Origin: Bacteroidota bacterium
GTDB lineage: Bacteria > Bacteroidota > Bacteroidia > Bacteroidales > UBA1556
Length of the DNA: 7,532 nucleotides
Reading direction: 5' to 3'
Assembly: GCA_003973505.1 (NCBI GenBank)
Contig: QNXT01000021.1
Coordinates: 1 to 7,532 of the forward strand
Shown here piece by piece: positions 6,536-7,532 of this stretch (position 1 is the stretch's first letter; the number at the start of each line of letters is the position of its first letter). A program made the translations under genes and the position numbers. The notes under the pieces are model-generated. The model did no database searches, was not told the DNA's origin, and saw only the letters and a list, made by a program, of their open reading frames with translations.

Positions 6536-7532
6536 AATAAATTTTCTTGTCATAATAAGATCGTTCAATAACCTCGCGGTGATCGGGATGAGCTATTTTA
6601 ACCAGTTCGGCAATTCGCTGCTTGATGGTTTTTCCATAAAGGTTGGCTACACCATATTCAGTTACTACATAGTGAACATGTGCCCGTGTTGTTACTACTC
6701 CGGCACCAGGTTGAAGGAAGGGTACAATGCGGCTACGTCCTTTTTTTGTTACCGATGGCAAGGCGATAATTGGTTTACCACCTTCGCTTAATGAAGCCCC
6801 TCGTATAAAGTCCATTTGACCACCAACACCGCTGTACATTCTCATGCCGATGGAGTCGGCACATACCTGCCCGGTAAGGTCAACTTCAATGGCCGAGTTA
6901 ATGGCAACTACTTTAGGATTTTGACTGATTATGCCAACGTTATTGGTATAATCGGCTCCTTTCATTTCAATAAAAGGGTTGTCATCCACGTAGTCGTATA
7001 GTTTTTTGCTTCCCATTAGAAAAGTTGCAACCGCTCGACCACGATTAATTTTTTTGTTGTTGCAATTGATAACATCTTTCAAAATCAAATCAACCACACC
7101 ATCCGAGAACATTTCGGTGTGGATACCCAGATTTTTATGATTGGTTAAGCAGGTTAATACAGCATCAGGAATACTACCAATACCCATTTGAAGTGTACTG
7201 CCATCTTCAATCATTTCGGCTATATAATCACCTATTTTTTGTTCTATAGGATCTGGTTTTACTACTTCATGAGAAACCAATTCACGATTTACCTCAACAA
7301 AAGCATCTAATTCCGAAATATGGATGATGCCATCTCCATGTGTTCGTGGCATTTTAGGGTTGATTTCAGCTATAACATGCTTGGCATTCTCAATGGCAGC
7401 CTGTGTTGCAGCAACTGTGGTTCCTAGCGAGCAATAACCATGCTTATCAGGAGGTGAAACCGTTACCAATGCTACATCGAGCTTTACAATATGCTTTTTG
7501 AATAAAAGAGGAAGTTCACCTAAAAAAACGGG
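6534..7532 (-). CDS. Acetyl-CoA hydrolase/transferase family, 4-hydroxybutyrate CoA-transferase-like, 5'-partial
   Basis: The frame is open to the window edge, giving 332 codons; about 100 N-terminal residues are missing against the usual 430 or so. Numbering from the first in-window codon (Pro, 7532-7530), the family signatures are VSPPDKHGYCSLG (25-37), NPKMPRTHGD (58-67), LQMGIGSIPDAV (114-125), GIHTEMFSDGVVDL (136-149), GVGGQMDFIRGA (235-246) and YVVTEYGVANL (288-298). Glu140 in TEMFSDG (7115-7113) matches the glutamate that carries CoA as a thioester in Clostridium aminobutyricum 4-hydroxybutyrate CoA-transferase, and GVGG is the glycine-rich loop near the CoA site. The enzyme would move CoA between an acyl-CoA and a carboxylate such as acetate in the cytoplasm, typically in fermentation of 4-aminobutyrate, succinate or butyrate. 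The acyl substrate cannot be read from this sequence, and a butyrate or propionate:acetate transferase is also possible. It ends at TAG and converges on the large envelope gene. Confidence 0.93.
   Translation of the reverse strand, partial: PVFLGELPLLFKKHIVKLDVALVTVSPPDKHGYCSLGTTVAATQAAIENAKHVIAEINPKMPRTHGDGIIHISELDAFVEVNRELVSHEVVKPDPIEQKIGDYIAEMIEDGSTLQMGIGSIPDAVLTCLTNHKNLGIHTEMFSDGVVDLILKDVINCNNKKINRGRAVATFLMGSKKLYDYVDDNPFIEMKGADYTNNVGIISQNPKVVAINSAIEVDLTGQVCADSIGMRMYSGVGGQMDFIRGASLSEGGKPIIALPSVTKKGRSRIVPFLQPGAGVVTTRAHVHYVVTEYGVANLYGKTIKQRIAELVKIAHPDHREVIERSYYDKKIY

Noticed and set aside
6579..7001. Plus-strand open frames of 61 and 70 codons opposite the CoA-transferase
   Set aside because: They lie wholly antisense to a well-conserved enzyme gene and show no domain or start signal.
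7467..7469. TTG as the start codon of the CoA-transferase
   Set aside because: It is an internal Leu codon. The upstream in-frame residues (PVFLGELPLLF..., KLDVAL) match the conserved family sequence directly before VSPPDKHGY, so the gene continues past the window edge.

Overview
The window looks like low-GC Bacteroidota DNA, most plausibly from an anaerobic or marine member of the Bacteroidales/Marinilabiliales. The evidence is PD40-type beta-propeller repeats with the GGYDIF signature common in Bacteroidota envelope proteins, tandem SPOR-like domains, AT-rich codon use, and a fermentative-type CoA-transferase. No rRNA or other marker gene is present, so the taxonomy is an inference.

Layout: two convergent genes, both cut by the window edges, separated by about 150 bp. 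Positions 2-6379 (+) encode a very large protein. At least 2125 residues lie in the window, and the true start is further upstream. From N to C it has the end of a PD40 beta-propeller, about 1200 residues of Glu/Lys/Gln/Asn-rich helical and coiled-coil sequence interrupted by low-complexity linkers, and four C-terminal SPOR-like domains. No cysteine is visible. The helical part appears to be built from diverged copies of one module. One linker carries a near-exact 61-residue-offset duplication. The architecture suggests an envelope protein that binds peptidoglycan at its C-terminus and holds a propeller at a distance. I do not recognise it as a named protein.

Positions 6380-6533 are the convergent intergenic region. 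It holds a 66-nt imperfect palindrome (6429-6494) and a second hairpin (6503-6535) that runs into the stop codon of the opposite gene. Together they probably act as a transcription termination zone.

Positions 6534-7532 (-) encode the C-terminal three quarters of an acetyl-CoA hydrolase/transferase family enzyme close to 4-hydroxybutyrate CoA-transferase. Its catalytic glutamate and glycine-rich loop are present. Nothing links the two genes functionally: they are convergent, not an operon. No tRNA, rRNA, CRISPR, transposase or phage gene is visible.
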